Positions 36,914-47,398 of a stretch of DNA of 64,000 nt are shown piece by piece. Both the position numbers and the translations under genes were made by a program. Location of the stretch: the NCBI RefSeq assembly GCF_007833165.1, contig NZ_VOBQ01000015.1, positions 1-64,000 of the forward strand, written 5' to 3'. Position 1 is the stretch's first letter; each line of letters begins with the position of its first letter. The notes below the pieces were generated by a model. The model was not told the origin of the DNA. It saw only the letters and a list, made by a program, of their open reading frames with translations, and did not search any database. Origin of the DNA: Caenimonas sedimenti (GTDB lineage Bacteria; Pseudomonadota; Gammaproteobacteria; Burkholderiales; Burkholderiaceae_C).

Positions 36914-37930
36914 ATGTTCCGTTCCTTTTTCCTGTCGCGCCGCTGGCTGCCGTGGTCTGTCCTGGGATCGTTCCTGATCCTGGCCGCGACCTGGTACCGG
37001 GTGCAGCTCGACGTGCAGATCAACGAGTGGTTCGGGACGTTCTACGACTTGCTGCAGAAGGCCTTGAGCAAGCCGGGCAGCATCACCGCCGCCGAATACT
37101 GGGGGCAGGCGGCAACGTTCCTCAGCATCGCGATGGTCTACATCACCCTGGCCGTGGTCGCCGAGTTCTTCGTCAAGCACTACGTCTTCCGCTGGCGCCA
37201 GGCGATGAATGACTACTACATGCAGTACTGGCCCAGGCTGCGCGACATCGAGGGCGCGGCCCAGCGCGTGCAGGAGGACACCATGCGGTTCGCCAGCATC
37301 GTCGAAGGGCTGGGCGTGGAACTGATGCGCAGCGTGATGACGCTGATCGCCTTCCTGCCCATCCTCTGGGTGCTGTCGGACAAGATCACCGAACTTCCCA
37401 TCCTGGGCGCGATCCCGCACTCGCTGGTCTGGGTGTCGATCGGCTGGGCCTTGTTCGGCACGCTGCTGCTCGCGGTCACCGGCATCAAGCTGCCGGGACT
37501 GCAATTCCAGAACCAGCGGGTGGAGGCGGCCTACCGCAAGGAGCTGGTCTACGGCGAGGACGACCCCTCGCGCGCGTCGCCACCGGTGGCGCAGGCACTC
37601 TTCCAGACGGTGCGGGTCAACTACTTCCGCCTGTTCTTCCACTACCTGTATTTCGACGTGGTGAAGTGGTCCTACCTGCAGGCGAGCGTCATGGTCCCGC
37701 TGGTGGCGATGGGCCCGACGGTGGTCGCCGGCGTGATCACCTTGGGCGTCTACCAGCAGATCGCCCGTTCGTTCGACCGGGTGACGGATTCGTTCCAGTA
37801 CCTGGTGGTCAGCTGGAGCACGATCGTGGAACTGCTGTCCATCCACAAGCGCTTGCGCGCGTTCGAGGAGCGCATCAACGATCCGTCGGCGCCTGGCTTG
37901 CCGCCAATTGACCCAGCGCCGCAGCAGTAG
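36914..37930 (+). CDS. sbmA: SbmA/BacA-family peptide transporter
   Basis: SbmA-family inner-membrane transporters use the proton gradient to import peptide antibiotics and similar molecules. The 338-residue protein has the characteristic N terminus (RWLPWSVLGSFLILAATWYRVQLDVQINEWFG), FRWRQAMNDYYMQYWPRLRDIEGAAQRVQED in the first cytoplasmic part, and further membrane segments such as LVWVSIGWALFGTLLLAV. It lacks an ABC ATPase domain. The last 56 bases overlap the 3' end of the convergent XRE regulator gene. Confidence 0.88.
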   Translation: MFRSFFLSRRWLPWSVLGSFLILAATWYRVQLDVQINEWFGTFYDLLQKALSKPGSITAAEYWGQAATFLSIAMVYITLAVVAEFFVKHYVFRWRQAMNDYYMQYWPRLRDIEGAAQRVQEDTMRFASIVEGLGVELMRSVMTLIAFLPILWVLSDKITELPILGAIPHSLVWVSIGWALFGTLLLAVTGIKLPGLQFQNQRVEAAYRKELVYGEDDPSRASPPVAQALFQTVRVNYFRLFFHYLYFDVVKWSYLQASVMVPLVAMGPTVVAGVITLGVYQQIARSFDRVTDSFQYLVVSWSTIVELLSIHKRLRAFEERINDPSAPGLPPIDPAPQQ

Positions 37931-38720
37931 CGGCATCCGCCGGGAAGAACGTCTCCAGCGCCAGCTCCTGCAGCGTCACGTCGACCGGCGTGCCGAACAC
38001 GGTGGTGGTGCTGATGAAACTCAGCACCGGCCCGGCGGCGCTGCGGAAGCGGAACGGCATGGCCACGCCGAGCAGTTCGCCGTCGAGATGCGTGTCCGCT
38101 CCCGGCGGCACGGGATAGGCGCGCAACTCCTCGTAGAGCGCGGCCAGCGTCGCGTCATTGGTGACGTGGATCTGCTGGCGCAGGCGCTCGAAAAGGTGGG
38201 TGCGCCACTGGGCGAGGTTCTCGATGCGCGATGCCAGGCCTTGTGGGTGCAGGCTCAGGCGCAGGACGTTCACCTGGCCTTGCAGCAGCGATGGGTCGAC
38301 CGTCGCCAGCAGGTGCGGCACCATGGCGTTCATCGCGAGCAGGTTCCAATGGCGGTCCACCGCCAGCGCGGGATAGGGCTCGTGGCTTTTCAGGATCAAT
38401 TGCACGGCTCCGCGAGCGGCCGAGAGCGCGGGGTCGTCGAGCGGCCGCTCCCGGTACATCGGCGCATACCCGGCCGACACCAGCAGCGAATTCCGTTCGC
38501 GCAGGGGCACCTCGAGCCGCTCGGCGAGGCGCAGCACCATCTCACGGCTCGGCACCGAGCGGCCGGTCTCGACGAAGCTCAGGTGGCGTGTCGAAATCTC
38601 GGCCTCGTGCGCCAGGTCCAACTGGCTCATGCGGCGGTGCTGGCGCCAGAAGCGCAGGTGCTCGCCGAACGGCTGGCGGGCATGGGCGGGAGCGGCGGCG
38701 ATGCTGTTCATGGCCCGCAT
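37875..38720 (-). CDS. XRE-family regulator with MmyB-like ligand domain
   Basis: The 281-residue protein has an XRE helix-turn-helix (EHLRFWRQHRRMSQLDLAHEAEISTRHLSFVETGRSVPSREMVLRLAERLEV) and a C-terminal MmyB-like PAS-type domain (PYPALAVDRHWNLLAMN, LSFISTTTVFGTPVDVTLQELALETFFPAD) that may bind a fatty acid. The start is ATG 38720 or 38711; both keep the domain. The gene ends inside the 3' end of sbmA. Its start region faces a small membrane protein gene, and a palindrome between them is a likely operator. Confidence 0.85.
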   Translation of the reverse strand: MRAMNSIAAAPAHARQPFGEHLRFWRQHRRMSQLDLAHEAEISTRHLSFVETGRSVPSREMVLRLAERLEVPLRERNSLLVSAGYAPMYRERPLDDPALSAARGAVQLILKSHEPYPALAVDRHWNLLAMNAMVPHLLATVDPSLLQGQVNVLRLSLHPQGLASRIENLAQWRTHLFERLRQQIHVTNDATLAALYEELRAYPVPPGADTHLDGELLGVAMPFRFRSAAGPVLSFISTTTVFGTPVDVTLQELALETFFPADAATAAALGQLAASQAPTDR

Positions 38721-38744
38721 GGTAGTGCGGCGCGCGCGCACGGC

Positions 38745-38765
38745 CCATGACCTGGGAGGTCATGG
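38745..38765. promoter_or_regulatory. Perfect inverted repeat between XRE gene and membrane protein gene
   Basis: CCATGACC-N5-GGTCATGG is an exact 8-base inverted repeat, 25 bases upstream of the XRE start and 54 bases before the divergent ATG. It is a candidate autoregulatory operator. Confidence 0.5.
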
Positions 38766-38819
38766 ACTGGCCGCCGGCGCCGGCGGAAAGTCGGGGCCAT
38801 GTTCAACCAAGGAGCTGCC

Positions 38820-39221
38820 ATGAATGTCTTCTCTTCCCCCCGATTCCTGCGCAACGTGCTGTGGGCCGATGCGGTCTCCTGCGCCGCCACGGGCGCGCTG
38901 CAACTCGCCGCCGCCGGCTGGCTGGCGCAGGTCCTGGGCTTGCCCGGCGAGCTGCTGCTGGCGAGCGGCGGGCTCCTGGTCGGCGTGGTGCTGCTCGCCA
39001 GCTGGCTCGCCACGCGCGAACCGGTGCCGCGCGCGCCGCTCTGGGTGCTGATCGCGGGCAACTGGCTCTGGGTGGCTGGCTGCCTCGGGCTGCTGTTCAC
39101 CGGTGCCGCCACGACGACACTCGGTCAGGCCTACCTGGTGCTGCAGGCCGTGGCCGTGATCGTGCTGGCCGAGCTGGAATGGATGGGCCTGCGGCGCTAC
39201 CCCGTCACCGGCTGGGCCTGA
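38820..39221 (+). CDS. Small integral membrane protein, four predicted segments
   Basis: The 133-residue protein is very hydrophobic, with segments near LWADAVSCAATGALQLAAAGWLA, LLLASGGLLVGVVLLASWLA, LWVLIAGNWLWVAGCLGLLF and AYLVLQAVAVIVLAELEWMG. No catalytic motif is seen. ATG 38820 is preceded by AAGGAG with six bases of spacing, better than the in-frame ATG at 38799. It is divergent from the XRE regulator, probably its target. The function is unknown. Confidence 0.8.
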   Translation: MNVFSSPRFLRNVLWADAVSCAATGALQLAAAGWLAQVLGLPGELLLASGGLLVGVVLLASWLATREPVPRAPLWVLIAGNWLWVAGCLGLLFTGAATTTLGQAYLVLQAVAVIVLAELEWMGLRRYPVTGWA

Positions 39222-39301
39222 CTTGGCTTGTGGTCCAGAGGGACTTTCTGTTCTTGTATGCTGCATAACTTTGGTTTCACAGCACCTCTAGAGAAAGTTC
39301 C

Positions 39302-40384
39302 ATGACGCGCGTTTTCAACTTCAGCCCCGGCCCCGCGACCCTGCCCGAACCCGTGCTGCGCCAGGCGGCCGCCGAGATGCTCGACTGGCACGGCACCGGC
39401 ATGTCCGTGATGGAGATGAGCCACCGTGGCAAGGAGTTCATCTCCATCCATGCGGAAGCGGAAGCCGACTTGCGCGAGCTGATGGGCATCCCCGCCAACT
39501 ACAAGGTCCTGTTCATGCAGGGCGGCGCGATCGGCGAGAACGCCATCGTGCCGATGAACCTGATCGGCCGCGGCGGCAAGGCCGACTACGTGGTCACCGG
39601 GGACTGGTCCAAGAAGTCGCAGAAGGAGGCCAAGACCTTCGGCACCGTCAACGTCGCCGCCTCCGGCGAGGCCGGCAAGTTCACCAGCATTCCGAAGCAG
39701 TCCGAATGGAAGCTGGACCCCGAGGCGGCCTACGTGCACATCTGTTCCAACGAGACGATCGGTGGCGTGCAGTTCCACTGGACGCCCGAAACGGGCAATG
39801 TGCCGCTGGTGGCCGACATGTCCTCGGACATCCTGTCGCGCCCGATCGACGTCAGCAAGTACGGCCTGATCTACGCCGGTGCGCAGAAGAACATGGGGCC
39901 GTCGGGCCTCACCATCGTCATCGTGCGCGAAGACCTGATGGGCCATGCGCTGCCGATCACGCCCTCGGCCTTCAACTACCAGCTGCAGGCCGAGAACGAC
40001 TCGATGTTCAACACGCCGCCCACGTACGCGATCTACATCGTGGGCCTGGTGCTGAAGCACTTCAAGGCGATGGGCGGCATGGCCGCGATCGAGGCGCACA
40101 ACAAGGCCAAGGCCAAGGTGCTCTACGACTACCTGGACGCCAGCAGCTTCTACAAGAATCCGGTGAACCCGGCCGACCGTTCGCTGATGAACGTGCCCTT
40201 CAAGCTGAAAGACGACGCGCTGGACGAAGCCTTCCTGAAGGGTGCGCAGGCCAAGGGCATGATCCAGCTGAAGGGGCACCGCTCGGTGGGCGGCATGCGC
40301 GCCTCGATCTACAACGCGATGTCGATTGAAGGCGTGCAGGCCCTGGTGGCGTACATGAAGGAATTCGAGGCGAAGAATGGCTGA
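39302..40384 (+). CDS. serC: Phosphoserine aminotransferase
   Basis: SerC converts 3-phosphohydroxypyruvate to phosphoserine using PLP and glutamate, and also acts in pyridoxal phosphate synthesis. The 360-residue protein starts [15 protein letters not shown], has SHRGKEF, and carries the PLP lysine in [14 protein letters not shown]. It overlaps serA by 8 bases, so the two steps of serine synthesis are cotranslated. Confidence 0.97.
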   Translation: MTRVFNFSPGPATLPEPVLRQAAAEMLDWHGTGMSVMEMSHRGKEFISIHAEAEADLRELMGIPANYKVLFMQGGAIGENAIVPMNLIGRGGKADYVVTGDWSKKSQKEAKTFGTVNVAASGEAGKFTSIPKQSEWKLDPEAAYVHICSNETIGGVQFHWTPETGNVPLVADMSSDILSRPIDVSKYGLIYAGAQKNMGPSGLTIVIVREDLMGHALPITPSAFNYQLQAENDSMFNTPPTYAIYIVGLVLKHFKAMGGMAAIEAHNKAKAKVLYDYLDASSFYKNPVNPADRSLMNVPFKLKDDALDEAFLKGAQAKGMIQLKGHRSVGGMRASIYNAMSIEGVQALVAYMKEFEAKNG

Positions 40385-41564
40385 CCGGCCGTTTCAAGTT
40401 CTGGTGCTGAACCAGATCGCGAAGAGCGGGCTCGACCGCCTGCCGGCCGGCGCATACATCACGGGCAAGGACATCGCCCAGCCCGACGCCGTGCTGGTGC
40501 GCTCCGCCGACATGCACGCGATGGAGATCCCGGCCTCCGTACAGGCCATCGGCCGCGCCGGTGCCGGCACCAACAACATTCCTGTCAAGGCGATGAGCGC
40601 CCGCGGCGTGCCCGTGTTCAACGCACCGGGCGCGAACGCCAATGCGGTGAAGGAACTGGTGCTGGCCGGCATGTTGATGGCGGCGCGCAACCTGGCGCCG
40701 GCGCAGCGTTTCGTGCAGGAGCTCGATGCGGCCCATCCCGACCTCGACAAGACGGTCGAGGACGGCAAGAAGAATTTCGCCGGCTTCGAACTGGCCGGCC
40801 AGACGCTGGGCGTCATCGGCCTCGGCAAGATCGGTTGCCTGGTGGCCGACGCGGCCATCAAGCTCGGCATGAACGTGATGGGCTATGACCCCGAGATCAC
40901 GGTCGACGCCGCCTGGAGCCTGCCGGCGCAGGTGAAGAAGGCCACTTCGGTGGCGGACGTGCTGAAGAACTCGCTGTTCGTCAGCATCCACGTGCCGCTG
41001 CTGGAAGCGACGCGCAATCTCGTGGGCAGCGACAACATCCGCCTGATGAAGCCCGACGCCGTGCTGCTGAATTTCTCGCGCGAAGGCGTGGTGGACGACA
41101 AGGCCGTGGTGCAGGCGCTGGGCGCGCAGCAGCTGGGCTGGTACATCTGCGACTTCCCGAACCCGGCCATCCTCGGGAACCCGCGCGCGGTCGCGCTGCC
41201 GCACCTCGGCGCGTCGACCCGAGAAGCCGAGGAGAACTGCGCCGTGATGGTCGCCGACCAGCTGCGCGAATTCCTGGAGCACGGCAACGTCGCCAACGCG
41301 GTGAATTTCCCGCAGGTGAGCATGGGCCGCGAGTCGAACTGGCGCGTGGCCATCGCCAACGCCAACGTGCCCAACATGCTGGGCCAGATCTCGACCGCGA
41401 TGGCGGACGCCGGGCTCAACATCCACAACATGGTCAACAAGTCGCGCGGCGACATGGCCTATACGCTGGTGGACGTGGACAGTCCGGTGGCGGATGGCGT
41501 TCTGGCGAAGCTACGAGCGATCGAGGGTGTCTTGGCGGTGCGCTACCTTCCGGCACAAAGCTGA
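40377..41564 (+). CDS. serA: D-3-phosphoglycerate dehydrogenase
   Basis: SerA oxidises 3-phosphoglycerate, the first step of serine synthesis. The 395-residue protein has the NAD motif [17 protein letters not shown], the catalytic histidine in [16 protein letters not shown] and an ACT-like C-terminal domain ([33 protein letters not shown]) for serine feedback. It is shorter at the N terminus than the E. coli enzyme (410 residues). Confidence 0.95.
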   Translation: MADRPFQVLVLNQIAKSGLDRLPAGAYITGKDIAQPDAVLVRSADMHAMEIPASVQAIGRAGAGTNNIPVKAMSARGVPVFNAPGANANAVKELVLAGMLMAARNLAPAQRFVQELDAAHPDLDKTVEDGKKNFAGFELAGQTLGVIGLGKIGCLVADAAIKLGMNVMGYDPEITVDAAWSLPAQVKKATSVADVLKNSLFVSIHVPLLEATRNLVGSDNIRLMKPDAVLLNFSREGVVDDKAVVQALGAQQLGWYICDFPNPAILGNPRAVALPHLGASTREAEENCAVMVADQLREFLEHGNVANAVNFPQVSMGRESNWRVAIANANVPNMLGQISTAMADAGLNIHNMVNKSRGDMAYTLVDVDSPVADGVLAKLRAIEGVLAVRYLPAQS

Positions 41565-41637
41565 ATCCTGGGCGACCACAGCGGGCATGAAAGTCGCTGC
41601 ACAATGGGACAAAGCAACAACAAGCGAGCAAGCCCGC

Positions 41638-44502
41638 ATGTCCCACGCGTTCGCCAGCACCCTCAAGAAGTTCAAGGCCGGCGCCGGCCGCACCCTTCAG
41701 TTCCACTCCCTGCCGGCATTGGCCGAGCAGTTTCCCAAGGTCAAGCGCCTGCCCGTTTCGATGCGCATCGTGCTGGAATCGGTGCTGCGCAACTGTGACG
41801 GCAAGAAGGTCACGGAAGAGCACGTCCGGCAGGTTGCCAACTGGTTTCCGCAGGCCGACCGCAACGCGGAAATCCCATTCGTCGTGGCCCGGGTCGTGCT
41901 GCAGGACTTCACCGGCGTGCCGCTGTTGGCCGATCTGGCGGCCATGCGCAGCGCCGCGGCACGGTTGGGCAAGGATGTCGGCCGGATCGAGCCGCTGGTG
42001 CCGGTGGACCTGGTGGTGGACCATTCGATCATGGTCGACCACTACGGCACCAGGGACGCCATCGACCTCAACATGAAGCTCGAATTCCAGCGCAACCGTG
42101 AGCGCTACGAGTTCATGAAGTGGGGCATGCAGGCCTTCGACACCTTCAAGGTGGTGCCGCCCGGCTTCGGCATCGTCCACCAAGTGAACCTGGAGTACCT
42201 GGCTCGCGGCGTCCACACCGGCGCGGACGGCGTGTGCTACTTCGATTCCCTGGTGGGTACGGACAGCCACACCACGATGATCAACGGCATCGGCGTGGTC
42301 GGCTGGGGCGTGGGGGGCATCGAAGGCGAGGCCGCCATGCTGGGACAGCCGGTCTACTTCCTCACGCCCGACGTGGTGGGCTTCGAGCTCACCGGCAAGC
42401 TGCGCGAAGGCTGCACGGCCACCGACCTGGTCCTGACCGTCACGGAGATCCTCCGCAAGCACAAGGTGGTGGGCAAGTTCGTCGAGTTCTTCGGCGAGGG
42501 CACGCGCAGCCTGACGGTCCCGGACCGCGCGACCATCGCCAACATGGCGCCGGAGTACGGCGCCACCATGGGCTTCTTCCCGGTGGACGAGAAGACGATC
42601 GATTATTTCGAGGGCACGGGCCGCAGCAAGGAAGAGATCAAGACCTTCGAGGCCTACTTCAGGGCGCAGGGCATGTTCGGCGTGCCCATGCCGGGCGAGA
42701 TCGACTATTCCGCGACGGTGAAACTCGACCTGGGCGCCGTCACGCCCAGCCTGGCGGGGCCGAAGCGGCCGCAGGACCGCATCGAGCTCGGCAAGGTCGC
42801 GGGAACCTTCAAGTCGCTGTTCTCCCAGCCGATCGCCGAGAACGGCTTCAACCAGCCGCCCGAGCTGCTGTTGACGCGCCACCTCGTGCAGCGCACCGGC
42901 ACGGAACCCGACCGCATTCCGGACAACCCGCCAGCGCCGCTCGCGGCACCGCGCTTCGAAATGGAGATGGAGGCCAACAAGCCGACCCTGCCATCGGCGG
43001 TAACGCTGGCCCCGCCGCCGAAGATCGAAACGGGCGACATCACCATCGGCAATGGCGACGTGCTGATCGCCGCCATCACGAGCTGCACCAACACGTCGAA
43101 CCCCGGCGTGCTGCTGGCCGCCGGACTGCTGGCGAAGAAGGCGGTCGAGAAGGGCTTGCGCGTCAAGCCGCACATCAAGACTTCGCTGGCGCCCGGTTCG
43201 CGCATCGTCACGGAGTACCTCACGCAGGCCGGCCTGATGCCCTACCTGGAGCAACTCGGCTTCGCGCTCGCCGGTTACGGCTGCACCACCTGCATCGGCA
43301 ACGCCGGCGACCTGACGCCGCAGATCAACGAGGCCATCTCCAAGGGCGACCTGGTGTGTGCCGCGGTGCTTTCGGGCAACCGCAACTTCGAGGCGCGGAT
43401 CCACCCGAACCTGAAGGCGAACTTCCTGGCCAGCCCGCCGCTCGTGGTGGCCTACGCGATCGCCGGGACCATGCTGACCGATCTCATGACCGAGCCGCTG
43501 GGCAAGGGCACGGACGGCAAGGACGTCTGGCTCGGCGACGTCTGGCCCACCAGCGACGAGATCCACAAGCTGATGAAGTTCGCGATGAACGGCAAGGCCT
43601 TCCACGCCAACTACGGCAAGGTCCAGTCCGACCCGGGCCCGCTGTGGGAGCGCATCCAGGGCGGTACGGGCGACATCTACGGCTGGCCGAAGAGCACCTA
43701 CATCGCTGAGCCCCCGTTCTTCGAGGGCTTCGCGCTCGCGCCGCCCGAGGCACGCGATGCGGAAGCGGTGAGCGTGCGCGGCGCCCGCATCATGGCGCTG
43801 TTCGGCGACTCGATCACCACCGACCACATCTCGCCGGCCGGCTCCATCAAGGCGAGTTCACCGGCCGGCCAGTGGCTGCAGGCGCACGGCGTCACCAAGC
43901 TGGACTTCAACAGCTACGGCGCCCGGCGCGGCAACCACGAAGTGATGATGCGCGGCACGTTCGCCAACGTGCGCATCAAGAACCTGATGATCCCGGCCGG
44001 CCCGGACGGCTCGCGCGAAGAGGGCGGAGTGACCATCTACCGCGCGGAGGACGGCACGTCGGAGAAGATGTTCATCTACGACGCCGCGATGCGGTACGTG
44101 GCCCAGGGCCGCCCGACGGTCATCTTCGCCGGCGAGGAATACGGCACGGGTTCATCGCGTGACTGGGCTGCCAAGGGCACGCAGCTGCTGGGCATCAAGG
44201 CCGTGGTGGCGCGCAGTTTCGAGCGCATCCACCGCAGCAACCTGGTGGGCATGGGGGTGTTGCCGCTGCAGTTCCAGGGCAGCGCGACCTGGCAGTCGCT
44301 GCGCCTGAACGGCGAGGAGACGATCGACATCGTGCCCGATCCGGCGCTGCGTCCGCAGAGCGATGCGCTGCTGATCGTCACCCGCAAGGACGGCACGCGG
44401 GAAGAGCTGCCTTTGACGCTGCGCATCGACACGCCGATCGAGGTGGATTACTACCTGCACGGCGGCATCCTTCCCTTCGTGTTGCGGCAGCTGCTCTCCT
44501 AG
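41638..44502 (+). CDS. acnA: Aconitate hydratase A
   Basis: AcnA is the IRP-like aconitase, usually the stress-resistant isoenzyme. The 954-residue protein is somewhat longer than E. coli AcnA (891). Cluster cysteines lie in [11 protein letters not shown] and [37 protein letters not shown] and the C-terminal [19 protein letters not shown] swivel domain are typical. The start [12 protein letters not shown] at 41638 is the family N terminus; two earlier in-frame starts are rejected. It follows serA by 73 bases and its stop overlaps the convergent LysR gene by four bases. Confidence 0.96.
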   Translation: MSHAFASTLKKFKAGAGRTLQFHSLPALAEQFPKVKRLPVSMRIVLESVLRNCDGKKVTEEHVRQVANWFPQADRNAEIPFVVARVVLQDFTGVPLLADLAAMRSAAARLGKDVGRIEPLVPVDLVVDHSIMVDHYGTRDAIDLNMKLEFQRNRERYEFMKWGMQAFDTFKVVPPGFGIVHQVNLEYLARGVHTGADGVCYFDSLVGTDSHTTMINGIGVVGWGVGGIEGEAAMLGQPVYFLTPDVVGFELTGKLREGCTATDLVLTVTEILRKHKVVGKFVEFFGEGTRSLTVPDRATIANMAPEYGATMGFFPVDEKTIDYFEGTGRSKEEIKTFEAYFRAQGMFGVPMPGEIDYSATVKLDLGAVTPSLAGPKRPQDRIELGKVAGTFKSLFSQPIAENGFNQPPELLLTRHLVQRTGTEPDRIPDNPPAPLAAPRFEMEMEANKPTLPSAVTLAPPPKIETGDITIGNGDVLIAAITSCTNTSNPGVLLAAGLLAKKAVEKGLRVKPHIKTSLAPGSRIVTEYLTQAGLMPYLEQLGFALAGYGCTTCIGNAGDLTPQINEAISKGDLVCAAVLSGNRNFEARIHPNLKANFLASPPLVVAYAIAGTMLTDLMTEPLGKGTDGKDVWLGDVWPTSDEIHKLMKFAMNGKAFHANYGKVQSDPGPLWERIQGGTGDIYGWPKSTYIAEPPFFEGFALAPPEARDAEAVSVRGARIMALFGDSITTDHISPAGSIKASSPAGQWLQAHGVTKLDFNSYGARRGNHEVMMRGTFANVRIKNLMIPAGPDGSREEGGVTIYRAEDGTSEKMFIYDAAMRYVAQGRPTVIFAGEEYGTGSSRDWAAKGTQLLGIKAVVARSFERIHRSNLVGMGVLPLQFQGSATWQSLRLNGEETIDIVPDPALRPQSDALLIVTRKDGTREELPLTLRIDTPIEVDYYLHGGILPFVLRQLLS

Positions 44503-45419
44503 ACCCCTGGCTCGGGCTCGTCTTCGGCCAGTGCAGCGAGCAGGTCGATGACCGCCTGGGCCAGCGGCGAATGGCTGCGGCCCTGCAGCGAGACGATGCC
44601 CCAGTCGGAATAGGCGGGACCGAAGTCGGAGACCTCGAGCACGTTCATCTGGCCGGTGGACAATTCCGTGGCGAGGATGCCCTCATTGCCGATCATGGCG
44701 GTGTCCGTGGCCAGCGCCACACGCCGCAGGACGTGCGTGTCGTCGCACTCCACCACCACCGGCAGGCTGTCGCCGTCCGGCAGGCCCATCGCCCGGGCCA
44801 GCGCGGCGCGGATCGCCGCCGGGATGCGGCTGCAGACGATGCCGAAGGGCGCCAGGTCCGCCAACCGGATCTCCGCTTGCCGCAACAGGGGATGCCCGGC
44901 ACGGACATAGAAGCGGCCGCGTTTGCGGCCGACGCTCCGGATGTGGAAGATGCCGTCCCGCGGCACTTCACGCGTGTCGCCGACGAAGAAGTCATGCTGC
45001 TCGCGGCGCACGCCTTCGAGGAGCTGGACCGGGTTGTCGACCTGGGCGCAGACCGAGACGGCCGGAAAGCGGCGGTGCACCTGCGTCAGCAGCTCCGGGA
45101 GGATGGAGGCCGCCACGAAGGGGCCCACGCCCATCGACAAGCCGCCGACCATGCCCTCGCGGAACAGTGCCACGTCACGCTCCATCCGCCGGCTTTCCTG
45201 CAGCACCCGCCGCGCGCGCTCGATCACGAAGGCACCCGAGGGCGTGCACTTCAGCTCCACGCCACCGCCCCGCCCGAACAGTTTCATGCCGAGCTCGGCC
45301 TCGGCCGCCTGGATGCTGCGGCTGAACGCGGGCTGGCTGAGGTGAACCGCTTCCGCTGCCCGCACGAAGCTGCCTGCGTCGGCCAAGGCCACCAGATGCT
45401 GCATCCGTTTGAAGTCCAT
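44499..45419 (-). CDS. LysR-family regulator divergent from BLUF-like gene
   Basis: This 306-residue LysR-type regulator has the helix-turn-helix [34 protein letters not shown] and a full inducer domain. It starts 84 bases from the divergent BLUF-like gene. The intergenic stretch is AT-rich and contains a perfect TCAATGCA-N5-TGCATTGA palindrome and a second imperfect copy, as expected for LysR autoregulation and activation of the divergent unit. The inducer is unknown. Confidence 0.9.
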   Translation of the reverse strand: MDFKRMQHLVALADAGSFVRAAEAVHLSQPAFSRSIQAAEAELGMKLFGRGGGVELKCTPSGAFVIERARRVLQESRRMERDVALFREGMVGGLSMGVGPFVAASILPELLTQVHRRFPAVSVCAQVDNPVQLLEGVRREQHDFFVGDTREVPRDGIFHIRSVGRKRGRFYVRAGHPLLRQAEIRLADLAPFGIVCSRIPAAIRAALARAMGLPDGDSLPVVVECDDTHVLRRVALATDTAMIGNEGILATELSTGQMNVLEVSDFGPAYSDWGIVSLQGRSHSPLAQAVIDLLAALAEDEPEPGV

Positions 45420-45428
45420 AGTACTCAG

Positions 45429-45449
45429 TCAATGCATTCGGTGCATTGA
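45429..45449. promoter_or_regulatory. LysR operator candidate, TCAATGCA-N5-TGCATTGA
   Basis: This perfect 8-base inverted repeat lies 9 bases upstream of the LysR ATG. A related imperfect repeat (AAACAATGCA ... CGCATTTGTTT) follows at 45458-45483, nearer the divergent gene. Two sites in this order fit the recognition and activation sites of LysR regulators. Confidence 0.65.
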
Positions 45450-45503
45450 TGTTACACAAACAATGCATTGGACGCATTTGTTTAAAACCTAAACAATCAC
45501 GCC

Positions 45504-46502
45504 GTGAATATTTCACTGACCACTTCCGTGCGCCAAGCTCCCGTCGACCGCATCATGATCGCCAGCCTGAGCCGCCTTCCCGGCTCGGTGGTGGAGCAAC
45601 TGCTCGCCCTGCGCCCCGCGATCCGCCAGTTCAATGAAGGCGTGGGCCTGCGTAGCGCACTGCTGTACAACGCCGGCTGGTTCGTGCAGTGGCACGAAGG
45701 CACGCCCGAAGCGGTGGACAAGGGCTGGCGCATGTCGGAGGCCAACGCCGGCCACGGCAACACGCGCGTCATCCACCGCAGCATCGGCGTCCCGACGCTC
45801 ACCGAAACGCTCAACATTGCCACCCTGCACGGCAAGGACAAGCCGACGGACATGGCCCGCCGCCTGTACCAGGTGGAGAGCGAGCGCCTGCTGGGCATCG
45901 GCGAGGAGCCGGCCCAGGTCTGGCGCTGGCTGAGCGCGCCGGCGCAGGCGCGGCCGCAGGACGAAGTCGCTGCGCTGGCCCGGCAGGACGTGCTGGCGCT
46001 GACGTCGGAGGACACGGAGTCGATGGACCTGATCAAGGCCATCGCCGACCGCGCGCGCGTGCCGGTGACCTACCAGCGTTTCGCCAACGGCGATCTCCGC
46101 AGCCGGGACGCCGGCGCCGCGTATGCGGACCTGCCGTGCGACGGCTACACGACGCGCGTGCAGGCGCTGTCGCGCCGCGCGCTCGGCAACAGCCTCGTGC
46201 GCCTTTCGTTGCAGCAGATGCAGCGCATCGTGCTGCTGCTGGGCGCGCGGGCCCGCTCGGCCGAAAACCTGCTGGAAGCGGTGTCCGCGTTGATCGCCGC
46301 ATCGCCCACCCCGCCGCAAGTGCACCTGCTCGGCGCTTCGCCGGAGGTCTGCCGCTGGGCCGCCCAGCACCTGGCCGCGGTGCCGGGGCTGCGCCTGGCG
46401 CAGATGGACACCGGCCTGCGCCTCGGCGCGCAGGTCGACGCGGTGCTCGGCCTGATCGCCGGCGCCGAACAGGACTCGGCGTTCCCGGAGAACGCGACCT
46501 GA
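45504..46502 (+). CDS. BLUF-like protein lacking the photoactive tyrosine, with C-terminal extension
   Basis: The 332-residue protein has an N-terminal domain that follows the BLUF flavin photoreceptor pattern: N44, Q62 in GWFVQWHEG (18 residues apart, as N45 and Q63 of AppA) and H84 in NAGHGN. At the position of the photoactive tyrosine it has IAS (residues 19-21), and the AppA tryptophan/methionine pair near 103 is also missing. It could bind flavin but should not show a normal BLUF photocycle. The C-terminal half (about 165-325) is not recognised; PQVHLLGASPEVCRWAAQHL suggests an alpha/beta fold. The start is GTG 45504; an inner ATG at 45555 would cut the domain. It is followed by a periplasmic protein gene. 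Confidence 0.65.
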   Translation: MNISLTTSVRQAPVDRIMIASLSRLPGSVVEQLLALRPAIRQFNEGVGLRSALLYNAGWFVQWHEGTPEAVDKGWRMSEANAGHGNTRVIHRSIGVPTLTETLNIATLHGKDKPTDMARRLYQVESERLLGIGEEPAQVWRWLSAPAQARPQDEVAALARQDVLALTSEDTESMDLIKAIADRARVPVTYQRFANGDLRSRDAGAAYADLPCDGYTTRVQALSRRALGNSLVRLSLQQMQRIVLLLGARARSAENLLEAVSALIAASPTPPQVHLLGASPEVCRWAAQHLAAVPGLRLAQMDTGLRLGAQVDAVLGLIAGAEQDSAFPENAT

Positions 46503-46537
46503 ACCGAATCCCTTTTTCCTTTCACCTGGATCCGACC

Positions 46538-47368
46538 ATGAACATTCGCCAATGCGTGCTGGCGCTCGCCTGCGCCGCCGCCCTCTCCACGCCCCTGTCC
46601 GGCTTCGCCATGGTGTTCGCCGTGAACGAAGGCGCCACGTACCGCGTGACCGACACCGAGATCCAGAGCAAGTACAAGCAGGTCGCGGACGACCTGGGCA
46701 AGCTGCTCGGCCAGAAGGTCACGGTGGTGCCCGTGTCCGACTACAAGGCCATCGCCGAAGGCCTGGCGGCCGGCCGCTTCGACCTCGCCTACATCCACCC
46801 CACCCACGTGGCCCTGCACGGGCTGGCCGTGGATGGCTACCAGCTGGTTGCGCTGACGAAGGGCTTCACCGAGTACCGCGCGCATTTCCTGGTGCGCGCC
46901 GATTCCCCGGCGAAGAACCTGGCGGACCTGAAAGGCAAGAAGCTCGGCACGCCGTCGCCCGACTCGATCACTTCGGTCCTCACCCGCAGTTCCGTGCGTG
47001 AAGCCGTTCCCGGCGCTGCAGATGCCATGGCCTACGTGCCGAGCCGTTATCAGGACGCGATCCCGTTCATGGTGGAGCACGGCCTCGTGGACGCCGGCGT
47101 GACCGGATCCGAAAGCGTCGCCAAGGCCTGGACACAAAGCGGCGGTCGCGTCGCGTTCACCAGCAAGGCCGTGCCGGTGAAGCTGATGATGGCTTCGAAG
47201 AACGTGCCTGCCGACAGCGTCGCGGCGATGCAGAACTACTTCGTCTCGCTGGAGCACAGCGAAAAAGGCCGCCGCACCCTGGAGCAGATCGACAAGAAGG
47301 GCTTCGTGCCGTTCGATGCGAACGCGCTCACGGCGGTCAACCGCTGGATCGCGACCGGCCTCAAGTAG
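46538..47368 (+). CDS. PhnD-like periplasmic substrate-binding protein
   Basis: The 276-residue protein begins with a signal peptide (CVLALACAAALSTPLSGFA) and matches the phosphate/phosphonate-type PhnD binding family: KLLGQKVTVVPVSDYKAIAEGLAAGRFDLAYIHP near residue 60, then ADLKGKKLGTPSPDSITS and HGLVDAGVTGSESV. No permease or ATPase gene is adjacent, so it may be a sensory or orphan binding protein. It lies 35 bases after the BLUF-like gene, which suggests cotranscription. Confidence 0.85.
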   Translation: MNIRQCVLALACAAALSTPLSGFAMVFAVNEGATYRVTDTEIQSKYKQVADDLGKLLGQKVTVVPVSDYKAIAEGLAAGRFDLAYIHPTHVALHGLAVDGYQLVALTKGFTEYRAHFLVRADSPAKNLADLKGKKLGTPSPDSITSVLTRSSVREAVPGAADAMAYVPSRYQDAIPFMVEHGLVDAGVTGSESVAKAWTQSGGRVAFTSKAVPVKLMMASKNVPADSVAAMQNYFVSLEHSEKGRRTLEQIDKKGFVPFDANALTAVNRWIATGLK

Positions 47369-47398
47369 AGCCGGCTTGCTTGGGCACAATCGGCGGAG

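Noticed and set aside
41434..43827. Minus-strand open frame of 797 codons
   Set aside because: Antisense of acnA and the serA end, with no recognisable domain.
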